From NCBI RefSeq assembly GCF_000002075.1, contig NW_004797464.1:253328-317327 (forward strand): a DNA stretch of 64,000 nt, in the 5' to 3' direction. A model generated the notes under the pieces. The model had not been told where the DNA came from. It was given only the letters and a program-made list of their open reading frames with translations, and searched no databases. The position numbers and the translations under genes are program-made. Below are positions 50,601 through 59,989 of the stretch, one piece after another (position 1 is the first letter of the stretch; every line of letters begins with the position of its first letter). Source of the stretch: Aplysia californica (taxonomy: Eukaryota > Mollusca > Gastropoda > Aplysiida > Aplysiidae).

Positions 50601-53600
50601 TTGACTAGTTCTAGTTCTATAAGTCCATAATACCTTGTACAGCTTTGAAATAAGTTCATACACATACATTTCAACTTTTTATATACAGTCAATCCTGCCC
50701 TGACGGCCACCTCTATAAGACGGCCACTATCCATTCCCCCCCCCTGCGTTTTTTCTATATAATTTAACTGTGTAAAACGGGCACCAGTCCAACGCGGCCG
50801 CGGCCACCATATTTTAACACATAACCCCTATAACACTAAGCAATAGCACCTGTCTTAGACGGCCACCTTAGTGACTCCATTACGTTTTGTCATAAATTGT
50901 GCACTGGCCCCTGGCGTTGTGGGCGAGCTGTCATAATTCAATCCCCTGTCGTTGTTGTTAGGTCGGCCCTCCAACCGATCATGTTAGGTAGGCCCCTCCC
51001 ACTGTTGACCAATAGGTACAAATTTTCACCTGCTGGTGAGGTAAGCATGTGATCCGTCATAACCCATAAGCCCCGCCCAGAACTCATACACAAATCGTAA
51101 GTGAGATGAGCGATCACTGTTTCCCCAGTCTGCAACCAAGAAACAATGGACGTCAACATGAACGCGTCATTCGTTCTCCGAGTGGTGGCGGCCCATGTGT
51201 TTGTTTTAACATGGTACTCGGTCTTCCTCGTCTGATACATTTCGTTTTATTGTCACTCTTGCGCAAAATCAGCAACGAAATAAAAATAACAAACAAAATA
51301 CAAGCCAACAACAACAAAAACAAGAAACAATGCGGCTACTTTTGATTGGGACTTCGGATGGGAATGGTATGTTGTCTTCATCTTGATCAGTCCTGCCTAA
51401 GATGGCCACCTGTCTTATACGGCCACTTTTCTCTTTGACAATGGGTGGCCGTCTTACACAGGTTTGACTGTATTTCAGAAACATTACCAATTTTGAGTAG
51501 ATTATACAAATATATACAGGTAGAAGCTATATTTCAAAACATGAATGTGCCATTATGTGGATGAATCCGTACCTGAAAGGGCAAGTGATTTTATGAGTCT
51601 GTGATAGTATAGTACAGTTGGCTCCACTTGTGCTTGTGTTGAACTCACTTGAGTTTACCTTTGGTTAAGTTGATCTTTTTCTCGGATCCCAGCACCTTTT
51701 CTTCTTTACAGATCCTAACGATTAAGTTGAACTGCTGATGTGTTGATATTTTTTTCCACTCCCCCGATGTGCTAAAAGTGTGTTAGTATGTGTGTTCACG
51801 TTAAGCCTTTTTTCAGTCTAGTGGTATCACTCACCACTTTACTGAAGGAGAAAACTGGAAGAGGCTCCCTGTGACGTGAAGTCTGTGGCCAGTCCCTTAC
51901 ATTTATGACCATCTCCATGTCCGGCAAATGAGGCAACTGTTCCAGCAGAAAATGCTCCACTCCACTACACCTGGAAACGATTGAATAATTAGGATATAGA
52001 CACTCTCTGTTTTTCAGTCCAGTCTGTTTCCTATCCAACAGTGTGAAAGTATTTTCCTCTAAGTATTTTCAACTCTTATCTACCTGGAAAGTCTACAGAT
52101 AGATGAGTGAACAGCTTGGGTAAAACAGAATAACACTGGGACTAGGAAATGTTAGAGTAAAAAAAAAAAATGCAAATCAACATGATTAAAGACATTTTGT
52201 AGTGAACCAGTACAACATACTGAAAAATAATTTGAATACTAAACTTTGACAGGAGAGTCAAAATTTGTTATTTTTTGCCTGCAGTTCAATCTTGACCAGT
52301 GTTATTTATCCTCAGGGTCATTACACCAATATGTTCCTACCTGAAAGGAAACATGCAGTCTTTGTGTCTGTAGAGTTTGTGATTGAATATTTGGTAATGG
52401 ACACCGAAGGGCAGAGCAGCTTCCACATCCTTCTGTGTTATCTTGCCCTTGTTTTCCCATACAGCAAGATCAGCATCTAGAACACTTAAAAGAAAAACCA
52501 AAATAAAAAAAAACCCACATATGTGAGGCATTGTGGTGAAATCAGGCGCTCGTCAAAATAATGAAATCCGAGAAATCTGCATTTTTCAGCCAGTTTGGAA
52601 ATTTTTGTCAAATACTTGTAGATTTGTTGTTTTCAAGGACTCTTAAGCTTTGGAAGTCACCAAACTTTGGCAGCCATTTTCTTGCTAATTTTACCTCTGA
52701 AACCAGGCGACCCAACCTTCTTCAATTGCAAATATCTTGACTTCTATTCAGGATAAATGGATAATTTTTTTCATCGAAAGCAAGATAAATAAACAGGCTT
52801 CAAGATGATACCAATAACTCCATATGCTCAAAAATTGACGAGCGCCTGATTCCACTGCGTCGTGACACATATAACTTCAACTGAGTATAATATAAAAAGG
52901 CACAAGAATGTATTGTGACTAAACTATAATTATAGGGTTCCACATGAAACTACTGCAACACATCTTTTCTGAGGAATAGTTGTGAAACGCTAGATAAATA
53001 CAGCCAGAAATAAGGAAAGACCTGTGATTAAAAGGGATGAATAAAAACTAAGAATTTAAAAACTTTATATATCTAGCATCTCCAAAAATTGAACTTTGCC
53101 AACCGCCATATGTAAGACATACATATTTCTGCAGTGTATGGATAAAAAATAAGTGCAATCATTGTAATGAAATTAGAAATTAGGTCAATGTTTGTTATAT
53201 CAAGACAAAAGTTATTGAAAGTTTTAAACTAGGAATATCTCAAAACAAACCGAAAAAGACCGAGCGAATAATAAGAGAGGATTGTTTTCAGTCTCACCTG
53301 GTGAAGCACCCACAGTCCTCATTAGAGCAGTCATCATATTGTGCGACAGCCTCGTCCACTTTCTCCAAGTAATGTGACCAACGAGCTCCTGTGCAAATGG
53401 AGGGGGGAAAAATGCACAGTCTGAAGTGGGAAAATCTAGGTTTGTACTTAGGCTTCATGAGTATTATTTCTCAATTGCGTTTACAAATGACTCAAACAAG
53501 AGTGTTTCTTGGAGGGGACAGAGCCACGATCTACCCACTTTGCGGGAAATCTACTATGCACTAAACTTGTTGAAATAAAGTATCAAAATACTTACGGTAA

Positions 53601-56600
53601 GAGTATTTTTGTTATTTCGGATTGTTTAAAATGTGGTAGTGCTGTGTTCCGTAACACAGATTTAGCAGGGCTTGAATTAGGTGTTCAGGAGGGCAGGCAA
53701 AATTTGCCTCGGTGGGGCCAAAAAATCAGAGGGCACTGAGGCAATTTGCCAGGGCACCAAGGCAAAAATTATAGGTGATCATTTTGTTGATTAAAGTTGG
53801 TAATACTGGATCGTGCATCACACTGTTTATATAAATAACAATTACATTTATTTTTGCTCTCTACAAAAGTATAGAGTTATTGGAAATTCTTTAAAATCAT
53901 GAATGAAAATTAAGTAGATCACAGTAAAATCACACCAAAACAAAATCACTAAAAATCTGTTTTAAATCAAATAATGATCACGTTTGCATCTGACTTTTAA
54001 ATGCCTTCATGACTAGATATTATCTAGCTCTTATTGATTGGATTAAGATGAATGAATATGACTTTTGACAATAGGGTACGATAAAAAACAGTAAATAATA
54101 TGACCAATTAGGTAAGACATTAATCATTTGAGATTCAAACAGAGTGGTTTACAGGCAGTGTAGTGATAAAATAAAAACAAATCATGGTAAATGAAAACAA
54201 ATTTTCAACTTGTATGAAAAAAACAAAAATGAGGAATGAAAACAACTTAAAAACTTGTATTTGTACGAAAAAAAAAAGAATGAATAAATAAAAACTGCTG
54301 TCAAGCAGTTAAACAGTGTGAGGTTCTGACTATGATAAGTGGAAACAAGTTTTGAAAATACATGTTTTAAAGTGCATGTAAGTTTAAATAAAAAGACCTA
54401 ATCAATCAGCATGTCATATTATGACTTATGACTAGATCAGAATATTGAAAATATGTTGGCACACACAATATAGAAAAAGACTGGCTTACTGTTTGTCCCT
54501 TATGGGAAAAAACAAGTGATTTTAAAAAGTATCACCAGAGAAGATGGCAGGTTTCACAATTTGGGTGCTCAGCATTTCCCAAAATTGACCAATATGAAGT
54601 GTTATAAAACATGACATATGATATACTGTTTGAAAGCTTAACATTTCAGGATACTAGAAATGCATATTTTATGAGCATCAGCTCATCGCAGTGTGCGTAA
54701 GAGACCTTCAAAGTTAACTCCCCCTGATTCTCACTAAATGAAGAAGCTTACTGAAATCTCTCTGTAAATCACATAAAGTACACAAATATAACACAAAAAT
54801 ATTCACAATCCACCGAAGAACACCCAAACAGCTTACTTAGGAAGAAAAAAAGCTGGAAACCTAAGATTTATACCCAGATTACTCAATTTGTTACATAACC
54901 CTGCAGTTAAATTAAAAAATTAAGTATAGTATTCTATAATTGTCAAACAAAGCACAAAACTTTCCTGAGCTCTTTGTAATATGAAAAAGTAATTTAAAAT
55001 GTACTAAAGGACAAGTTTTTATGAAAATTCACAGAAAGATAGCCAAGTTAGAGGCAAAACAATAATTTTTAATTATTGGGTTATCTCCCCTGAAAATTGG
55101 AAAAATATCATTTGAAAGGTTATTTTGCCAAAAATACATCATATAAACACAGAAACCCAATGGGAAATGAATATTAAGTAACAGTGTGTCGTGAAAAAGA
55201 GAACAATGTGTACATTAATCCTTGGAAAGGTGCATTATTTTGCCTCAGAAGCAGAGTAATTTTGAGATTTTCGTGATTTCAGGGGGGTTATCAGAAATAC
55301 TCGTAAATTCCTTATTTATACAAATAAAACCACAAACCACACATCACTGTACTGGCAATTGAATACAGAAAAGAAACACAAAAGCAATAAAATCCTCAGG
55401 AAGACTTAATTAAAAATAAATGTGTCACAACGCGGTCGGATCAGGCCTTCGAAATTTGGGCATGTGGGGTTATTGGTACCATCTGAAAGCTTAATTATTT
55501 TTGTCTTGCTTTCGATGAAAACAATACCCATTAATTTTGAGGAAAAGTCAAGATATTTGCAATTCAAGGGGAATAAAAGGCGTCGAGCCAAAAAACAAAA
55601 TTTTCATAAAAATTGTCAAACACTGGCAGAAAATTGCCAGCTCCTTCGATTTCATTATTTTGACAAGTGCCTGATTTCACCACGATGCCTCACATTATTT
55701 GTATGGCAGAGATGTGAGTTTGAAAGTGGGGGTCTTTCAGTTTTGTCACATTGTCAAGTCCTACTGTCAGGTGATTAACCATGTTAAAATCATCGGTGAT
55801 GTTGTCCGTAGTAATATAAATTCATTGTGTGTGTCATGAGTCGGTTATGTCGTCATTTTTGTAATGAGAGACTACTGGATAGAGCGTCATCTGCCTCTTA
55901 CAGAAGTGGGCAGACTTCACTACATAAAGGTAAGTTGTGTTTTCTATTCTTGGTAAAGTCCTCAACAAGAAGGACCTCATCTGCAAATGAAAGGAGTAGA
56001 CAAATGTTGTACAATGTACACTTCTTTTCTAGCATACATCTAAATTGCAAAGGGGTAAAAAAAAGTCTGTGAACATTGTTTCATTGGCCTTGTCCCTGCA
56101 AAGGAGTAGAAATTAACATGTAGGTGAACTCTTCATTCTAGATCTAGTATCAAATGTTTTAAAATTGAAAAATATTTAGAAAAGAAATCTATAATATCTA
56201 TGGCCTGCAAAAAAAAAAGTAAATAATTTTATAACCCCAAGTCCAAACTCCACCAAGACTGATTGTAGGGCCTACAGCAGCCTAGACCCTAACTAAGCAA
56301 CACAGAAAGAATAGACTAAAATTGCCCTCCAAGCTTAAGTTAAAAATAGTAAAAAGTGCCAAAAAACAACCCACAAATGATCTAGATCTAGAAGAATGTA
56401 GATAATGTAGCCTAGATCTAGATCTAGATCAAGCTCTATTTTTCACCTCAAAAGTCTGTCAAAGTTCCAATATTCCTCCTTTCAAATCATCAAATTGCTT
56501 TTTTTTTTGTTAAAGTAGCGAAATTACATTAAGATCAACAATAAATAACCCACGCGAAACTGAAAAGCGCAAACACATTCTTTCCGACGCCATGCGATGT

Positions 56601-59121
56601 CACGTCCTTCCGAATCCGTCACGAAACTTCAGTGCATTCTTCAGTGCATTTTTTACCATCAGCGCGATCGACCTCGAATGTCCATCCGAATCTAGAATGT
56701 TCGACACAAATTGCGCGTTTGCGATGTTCTTTCGATCGGGATGATTTACTATTCCCTTTATTTACACCATTCTTGGTTTTTTTCATCTAGTCTTATATCA
56801 AAGTTGAATGAATAAACACGAAACAGTACCAGAAACTCCGATTTGATAAGAAAATGCGGAATATTTACGCAAAACTAACATTCTTGTCGATCGTCATTAG
56901 GTCGATTGCCATCGGATGGACAACATTCTAAACCCGATTGCGGACGAACCGTTCACACAAGATGTCCAGACTAGCAGCGAATATAAAGTAACCGTCCCCG
57001 CAATTACAGGAACAAGGAAAGAATTAGAGTTTTCGGTCAAGTGGTATCGGTAATAGCTTTCTTTGTTCCCGGTCGATCGTCATTTACTGTCGGACGGACA
57101 CGGGTCACGTGAGAATATCGGCCCATAATTTCTTAACCAATGACTAAAAAATGAACTTTTTTCGACTTACACGCTCAGAATAAGTGTTAGTTTCACATGG
57201 GGGCAAGTTTTTCACGGATTTCATATAGAAAGGTAGGTTTAGATGGCATTTTGAGAGCATCCTAATTCAGATGGACAGGTGTGATTAAAATACTGCCCAA
57301 TTATCGATCCCTAGCCTAGGTCTACGGACATGTAGGCTTGAGATTTGCTGTTTGAAAAACTTTTCAAGGCTATTTTCCAAATTCTACACAACAATTTTGT
57401 GGAAATAAGAGTTTTTGGCCTTATCCAGATGAGCTATCTGACTAGACCTAGAAAATGGGAAATGGTGTCCTTCTGAAAAGTGACGATAGACAGCCTAAGA
57501 TCAGTCATAGAAAATGAACAATAAAAAACAAAACAAATTTTAATGGTTTTCTAGTTTATTTGAAGCAAACACAACACAAACACAGTTTGAAAAATTGTTT
57601 ATTTCAACAAAACATAAACTTATAGGCATTGAAACATCTCACCACCTCAGTGCGCATAAATTGTGAAACCTGCCAGATGATTTCAGAGAATAGTGCCTTT
57701 TTTTATCAGGACCTTTAGTTGTGAGACACATCTCTTGCCACATCGCTCACATCTGCAGCCTTCTTTTTCATCCAGAGCTTTTTTCAGACACTACTGCTGA
57801 GGTTTGATTATCAATGATGTGAGTGTGTTTGTACTAGCCATGACAAAATGGACACAATTATCAAGCTGAGCAGTGTCAGACTGTAGCTTTTTTTATGAGA
57901 TTTCAGACAAGTCTCACAAGATTTCTCCATACCCCGGCCCTCCCACGCGTGTATCTTAAAAATTAAAAAATCAATAATTCCCCCCTTTCTGGAGTCCCAT
58001 ACTTCGCAACGTTCAGACTTTGAATGAACTTTGGTGACCCCCAACAACCGGTGCTCACACGATGCCGTATCTTGTGATTAAGTTGTGATACCAACGCTCA
58101 GGGTCACTGACCTACCACGATGGGGAACCCGACAAGACGCTTGTATAACTTTCTTTTCTTTTTTTCCACAAGAGACAGCACAGGACAAATAGATCTAGTG
58201 ATTTATTTTGATGGTGGCAAATCTTTTTTAAAAAAAAAAATCAAGGGCACTGTAAAAATTGCCGCGGTTGATTCTTTGTTTTTAAGGGCATTACGGCAAA
58301 TTGCAAAGGCACCAAGGCAAATTGCCGCTGTCTATTTCAAGCCCTGATTTAGGGAGGACTTCTGTAACGAGCGACCATTTGGGCCTCGCAGAGTAGAATG
58401 TATTGTAGGGTTTGGGTTTGGGTTTGGGGTAGGGTTAGGATTTGGTTTGAATTAGGGTTAGGGTTTGGGTTTGGGTTAGGGTTTGGATATTTGGGTTAGA
58501 ATTAGCTGTCTTCTACTTTATTGTGTTTGTTGGAGTGGTCGCTCGTTACGGAAGCCCTTCCCAGATTTAACTTCGACTTTGGTGGACCCATCGTATTTAC
58601 ATGTAGGCCTATTAATGGGCACTGAAAACAACAGGGGCTTGCCCCCATGGCAAAATATTTTAAAAAGGAAATCGTTCATTTTGCCACATACATGGTCATC
58701 TCGTCACATCCCAATGTGTAATGAAATGACTTCCCTTAATTAAATCACTTCAATATTGTTATGCTACTAGATCTATATCTAGATCTAGATAGATCTAGAT
58801 TTAGTTAGTAGAGTTTTGGAGGATCAGCGCCAGCAGTCTTTATTCTAAATCTCCATGTAATCTCGATTGATTCAGGCGGCATTCCGAATCGATGAAAGTG
58901 AAAAGTAAAGTTTGGCCGCCAATACTAGATTTAGATCTAGAATCTAGATCTAGATTCTAGATATAGATTCTAATTTGAACATTAACTTGAACTCCCTTTG
59001 CAACTGAAGCCCTACCTTTAGTATACTTTTTCTTTTCATGATCTTTATCAGCATTGGCAAACTCAACACTGAAAAGGCAAATCAGGGCGAAGAAAAATGT
59101 AGTCGACTTCATCATCACCAT
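44548..59121 (-). CDS. POGLUT1: Protein O-glucosyltransferase 1 (POGLUT1 / Rumi), complete, ten exons
   Basis: Exons (minus strand): 59121-59016, 53388-53298, 52484-52341, 51970-51835, 50541-50420, 48675-48516, 47899-47841, 47591-47424, 46435-46379, 44689-44548. They join in phase to 1185 nt, 394 residues, close to human POGLUT1 (392). The enzyme transfers glucose from UDP-glucose to Ser in EGF repeats (C-x-S-x-[PA]-C) of Notch and similar proteins in the ER lumen. Seen: signal peptide [27 protein letters not shown] with the putative catalytic Asp at about residue 140; [28 protein letters not shown] at about 215-222; [25 protein letters not shown] at about 274-286; and [13 protein letters not shown]. 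Start chosen as the first Met just before the hydrophobic core (a second Met pair is two residues on). Unusual: the protein ends [10 protein letters not shown] with no KDEL-like signal, where human ends KTEL. Introns carry several transposons. Confidence 0.96.
44740..45897 (+). mobile_element. SINE-like element split by a pogo-like MITE, in POGLUT1 intron 9
   Basis: Left piece 44740-44894: a degenerate tRNA-like head (ggttgcgggttcaggagttt, box B-like), then tgtgtccttgggaaaggcac, aatgggtacccagcta. Right piece 45725-45897: gcgcctataaatggccgctt, attgtgaagcgcatagagct, cactatataaatgctatgta, tcattattat. The gcactatataaatg-type end with ATT tail is a widespread metazoan SINE ending. It lies only 50 bases from the exon 10 acceptor. 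Confidence 0.75.
44897..45722. mobile_element. pogo-like MITE, 826 bp
   Basis: Inverted ends CAGTAGAACTCGGATTCAAC and complement CAGTGGAACTCGGATTCAAC; TA duplicated (44895-44896; 45723-45724). The end motif is repeated in direct order at 44904-44938 and again near 45655. Interior GC-rich, non-coding. Confidence 0.9.
45898..46378. other. POGLUT1 intron 9, nothing recognised
   Basis: A/T-rich intron sequence up to the donor of exon 9. Confidence 0.5.
46379..46435 (-). CDS. POGLUT1: POGLUT1 exon 9
   Basis: 57 nt. Acceptor tttcccacag ends at 46436; donor GACCG|GTGGGT. Reads [19 protein letters not shown]. Confidence 0.93.
47424..47591 (-). CDS. POGLUT1: POGLUT1 exon 8
   Basis: 168 nt. Acceptor atgcacag ends at 47592; donor GGAAG|GTAAGG. 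Reads [55 protein letters not shown]: the nucleotide-sugar binding core of the CAP10/Rumi fold. Confidence 0.96.
47841..47899 (-). CDS. POGLUT1: POGLUT1 exon 7
   Basis: 59 nt. Acceptor tgtcttccag ends at 47900; donor TACAG|GTGAGC. Reads [19 protein letters not shown]. Confidence 0.94.
48516..48675 (-). CDS. POGLUT1: POGLUT1 exon 6 with FRGSRTS
   Basis: 160 nt. Acceptor ctcttttctag ends at 48676; donor GAAGAG|GTGAAG. Reads [52 protein letters not shown]. Confidence 0.96.
49149..49928 (-). mobile_element. pogo-like element remnant, 780 bp, in POGLUT1 intron 5
   Basis: Left end CAGTAGAACATGGCTAGAGC and right end (complement) CCCTAGAACATGGCTATAGC; TA on both sides (49147-49148; 49929-49930). 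Minus-strand 49372-49289 has a transposase start, [11 protein letters not shown], then, after a one-base shift, [13 protein letters not shown], as in the N-terminus of CENP-B/Tigger-like proteins. A 19-bp inverted word (ttttgtccaaagtg / cactttggacaaaa) occurs at 49551-49592. Confidence 0.8.
50420..50541 (-). CDS. POGLUT1: POGLUT1 exon 5
   Basis: 122 nt. Acceptor ctgtatgtag ends at 50542; donor TCAAA|GTAAGT. Reads [40 protein letters not shown]. Confidence 0.96.
50686..51470. mobile_element. pogo-like MITE, 785 bp, in POGLUT1 intron 4
   Basis: Inverted ends CAGTCAATCCTG...ACGGCCACC and complement CAGTCAAACCTG...ACGGCCACC; TA duplicated (50684-50685; 51471-51472). The word ACGGCCAC recurs inside near both ends. 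Frames within it (for example minus 51240-50938) show no transposase motif. Confidence 0.9.
51835..51970 (-). CDS. POGLUT1: POGLUT1 exon 4 with NVRDWPQ
   Basis: 136 nt. Acceptor cgtttccag ends at 51971; donor AAAGTG|GTGAGT. Reads [45 protein letters not shown]. Confidence 0.96.
52341..52484 (-). CDS. POGLUT1: POGLUT1 exon 3
   Basis: 144 nt. Acceptor tttcttttaag ends at 52485; donor TTTCAG|GTAGGA. Reads [47 protein letters not shown]. Confidence 0.95.
52522..52869 (+). mobile_element. TGTGAGGC-family MITE, copy 7, in POGLUT1 intron 2
   Basis: TGTGAGGCATTGTGGTGAAA, tcaggcgctcgtcaaaataa ... gacgagcgcctgattccact, gcgtcgtgacaca, TA on both sides. Shorter than the consensus (about 350 bp). Begins 38 bases from the exon 3 acceptor. 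Confidence 0.92.
53298..53388 (-). CDS. POGLUT1: POGLUT1 exon 2
   Basis: 91 nt. Acceptor catttgcacag ends at 53389; donor ACCAG|GTGAGA. Reads [29 protein letters not shown], with the N-terminal cysteine cluster of Rumi proteins. Confidence 0.95.
53666..58346. mobile_element. Large hAT-like non-autonomous element, 4681 bp, in POGLUT1 intron 1
   Basis: Inverted ends CAGGGCTTGAATTAG and complement CAGGGCTTGAAATAG, with further subterminal similarity (GGCAA-TTTGCC, CCTTGGTGCC). Flank agatttag on the left, atttag on the right: a probable 8-bp duplication that lost two bases. The interior is A/T-rich. A further inverted word GGCAGGTTTCACAATTT sits at 54546-54562 and, reversed, near 57660-57676. 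GC-richer, palindrome-prone sequence lies at 56570-57115. No transposase seen; a short Cys-rich frame ([11 protein letters not shown], minus, about 57745) is the only protein-like trace. Holds MITE copy 8. Confidence 0.7.
55421..55695 (-). mobile_element. TGTGAGGC-family MITE, copy 8, shortened, inside the large hAT-like element
   Basis: TGTGTCACAACGCGGTCGGA, tcaggccttcgaaatttggg ... ttcattattttgacaagtgc, ctgatttcaccacgatgcct, caca. Reversed and internally deleted (275 bp). Confidence 0.88.
58352..58562. mobile_element. 211-bp TIR element with telomere-like core
   Basis: Ends GGGAGGACTTCTGTAACGAG... and complement GGGAAGGGCTTCCGTAACGA... agree over about 26 bp (to CGAGCGACCA). The core (58408-58498) is a mix of GGGTTT and GGGTTA repeats. 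A 7-bp duplication AGATTTA is found at 58563-58569 and at 53658-53664, the latter now separated by the hAT-like element that jumped into this border. Partial copy at 12731-12792. Confidence 0.8.
58765..58975. repeat. TCTAGATC repeat islands
   Basis: Clusters at 58765-58802 and 58925-58972 of the self-complementary TAGATC hexamer, 40 bases downstream of the POGLUT1 exon 1 donor. Confidence 0.9.
59016..59121 (-). CDS. POGLUT1: POGLUT1 exon 1 with signal peptide
   Basis: 106 nt from ATG to donor TAAAG|GTAGGG. Reads [35 protein letters not shown]. The hydrophobic stretch followed by ANADK is a good signal peptide with cleavage near residue 24. The G left over at the end pairs with GA of exon 2 to give Gly. 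The frame is open further upstream (from about 59208), but no earlier Met lies next to the hydrophobic core. Confidence 0.88.
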
Positions 59122-59435
59122 CAAGAACGTCAAGCAAGGTTTGGAATTTCTAGGAAATTGTTGTTGGTGTGTGTCGGTGAGGTTGTGTAGTGTAAACCAA
59201 ACAGTCACCTAGATTTAGCCTACGTTACAAAAAATTGCTCAAGACCATTCAGATTTCGTACTTTAATTCTTTCGCCTACTCAGCAGTCCAAAAATACTAA
59301 TACATGTAATGGTAATAGTAAGTGTATGGGTTTAGCGCCCCTGTCAACAAAATGAGATACAAAATATTATTTTGGTTGGTTTTAAGAAAGGAATATTGTA
59401 ATTAGTTTCGTATATAATATAATATCATGTGATAG

Positions 59436-59468
59436 CACAGAATTCTACACTTAGTGTAGAATTCTGTG
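59436..59468. mobile_element. 33-bp palindromic micro-element with 8-bp target duplication
   Basis: CACAGAATTCTACACT, one T, then the exact complement of those 16 bases. Flanked by identical TGTGATAG (59428-59435 and 59469-59476). The arms equal the tips of the 2675-bp element at 19687-22361, and nothing else is present. Confidence 0.9.
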
Positions 59469-59709
59469 TGTGATAGCAATTATTTGTTCCAACTTAATCA
59501 ATATGCTAGTCTTCCTTTGACAATAAAATAAATGACATGGCAGAGCGAGATTGCTCAACAACTATATTATATGATACAAAGGAAATAGATCTAACTACTG
59601 TAAAAAAAATATTAAAAAACGAAAAACCCACCCATTCAGTATACATTTTTTCTTATTAACATGATGTATAAAAGTAAGGCCTATTGTAATCGAACAATTA
59701 TCGTTAGAG

Positions 59710-59743
59710 CACAGAATTCTACACTTAAGTGTAGAATTCTGTG
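59710..59743. mobile_element. 34-bp perfect palindrome with 8-bp target duplication
   Basis: CACAGAATTCTACACTT followed directly by its exact complement. Flanked by identical CGTTAGAG (59702-59709 and 59744-59751). Second micro-element with the same tips, 274 bp from the first, with a different target sequence. Confidence 0.92.
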
Positions 59744-59791
59744 CGTTAGAGGCAACGCGTTCTCAGTATTAGCAGCCCCATTGGTACACGA

Positions 59792-59890
59792 GTGATGGAT
59801 TACAGCTCCCAGGACATCAACAGACAGCGGCACTTCATGTACACCGTCCGTTCCAGGTTCCCGGACGTAGGGTTTACCAAAAGATGTAAG
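59792..59890 (+). CDS. Candidate divergent first exon, unknown protein
   Basis: ATGATGGATTACAGC opens MMDYSSQDINRQRHFMYTVR, SRFPDVGFTKR up to a donor-like T|GTAAGA at 59883-59889. It faces away from POGLUT1 exon 1, 670 bases apart, as expected of a shared promoter region. But the frame also runs on through the donor (KTVRSLGSPQTRVTREQ) into poly-A, and the opposite strand is also open, so it may be a relic or not coding. Confidence 0.25.
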
Positions 59891-59989
59891 ACAGTAAGGT
59901 CCTTGGGTTCACCCCAGACTCGTGTCACTCGTGAGCAGAAGATCACGCTGAAGATGAAAAAAAAAAACAACTTAAAAAACACGTACAAA

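Noticed and set aside
50938-51345. Two frames of 79-100 codons within the pogo-like MITE
   Set aside because: No transposase motif, no relatives recognised.
57660-57795. Cys-rich stretch [11 protein letters not shown] on the minus strand
   Set aside because: Only about 30 open codons, no start, no splice sites, and zinc-finger spacing incomplete; noted as a weak trace only.
58408-58498. True chromosome end
   Set aside because: Mixed GGGTTT/GGGTTA of only 90 bp inside inverted ends with unique sequence on both sides; interstitial.
59800-59988. Minus frame with hydrophobic start (MYVFFKLFFFFIFSVIF)
   Set aside because: The hydrophobic run is the complement of a poly-A stretch, not a convincing signal peptide.
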